From contig CAZOAR010000019.1 in assembly GCA_964577985.1 (NCBI GenBank), forward strand, positions 1 to 53,605: 53,605 nt of DNA, read 5' to 3'. The notes beneath the pieces were generated by a model. The model was not told where the DNA came from. It saw nothing but the letters and a program-made list of their open reading frames with translations, and made no database searches. Position 1 is the stretch's first letter. Every line of letters starts with the position of its first letter. Source of the DNA: CAZOAR01 sp964577985. Its GTDB lineage: Bacteria; Gemmatimonadota; CAZMKB01; CAZNLH01. A program made the translations under genes and the position numbers. Positions 53,414-53,605 of this stretch are shown here, piece after piece.

Positions 53414-53605
53414 GGGATCCTCCTGGACCTGATGGTTCGCCAGACACCTTCAATATCGACAACGAAGGTTCACCTGTCTGTGCCCAACACATACAAGTCG
53501 CAGATGGTGCAGAGTGCCTCAGCACCTCGGACGACAGCATGTCCTGGCTGGGAACCCCAACGAAATTACATTCCAGTGTTATTGATGATAGCACACTTTC
53601 TGGAT

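Noticed and set aside
53299..53605. Plus-strand open frame of about 100 codons from TTG running off the right edge.
   Set aside because: It lies opposite the sialidase-like relic for part of its length, has no ribosome site and no motif; the minus strand has better evidence.
1..53605. tRNA, rRNA, CRISPR arrays, IS elements or prophage.
   Set aside because: Scanned by eye for conserved cores and repeats; nothing convincing was seen, though a dedicated search could find a missed tRNA.

Overview
The window looks like a chromosomal segment of an uncultured Gram-negative bacterium of the FCB group; Krumholzibacteriota, Eisenbacteria or Latescibacterota are the best guesses. The evidence is inferential: coding sequence is GC-rich, ribosome sites are strong (AGGAGG), secreted proteins end in a FlgD-like sorting domain finishing MTRKMVMAK, BNR, VCBS and HAF secreted proteins are present, the envelope genes are of outer-membrane type (SurA, TolC, lipoproteins), and the mfd-PpiC-SurA-PdxA-transketolase-ftsEX order is compact. 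I saw no rRNA, tRNA, CRISPR array, IS element or prophage.

Left part (1-4954, minus): an electron-transfer operon. It encodes a membrane-anchored ferredoxin/FAD oxidoreductase, a cytochrome b-like membrane protein, a 17-heme c-type cytochrome and a further multiheme cytochrome (15 CxxCH visible) that runs off the left edge. 5161-14237 holds small membrane proteins, a lipoprotein, an RraA-like protein, a DUF6868 protein, rubrerythrin, an AroQ/PchB-type mutase, a GIY-YIG protein, a thioredoxin-reductase-like flavoprotein, a glycerophosphodiester phosphodiesterase and a UMF1-type transporter.

14441-18253 (plus) is the most notable stretch: a bifunctional glutamate formimidoyltransferase/cyclodeaminase carrying a zinc-finger-like insertion, a VOC protein, then hgcA and hgcB, the gene pair required for mercury methylation. 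HgcA has the NVWCAAGK cap-helix motif and a C-terminal membrane domain; HgcB has two [4Fe-4S] motifs (the second CMECGAC), Cys73 and a C-terminal Cys pair. Methyl groups for HgcA come from folate, so a folate one-carbon enzyme next door is suggestive.

18320-34271: a secreted prolyl oligopeptidase; a cyanophycin operon on the minus strand (cyanophycinase, cyanophycin synthetase and a second Mur-ligase protein lacking ATP-grasp) behind a good sigma-70 promoter; a dual-specificity phosphatase, an MscS channel and a class I amidotransferase; then minus-strand secretion and surface genes (TolC family, two tandem FlgD-domain paralogs, a HAF-repeat protein). A 2.5-kb VCBS/FG-GAP gene follows behind a perfect consensus promoter.

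37339-37575 is a decayed XRE-type regulator. 37682-51416 (plus) is a housekeeping/envelope cluster: mfd, two PpiC/SurA-like lipoproteins, surA, pdxA, split transketolase, ftsE, ftsX, an EnvC-type LytM protein without catalytic histidines, and a DNA polymerase III delta' subunit. The right end holds a lower-GC secreted fibronectin-III protein and a frameshifted BNR/sialidase-like pseudogene.
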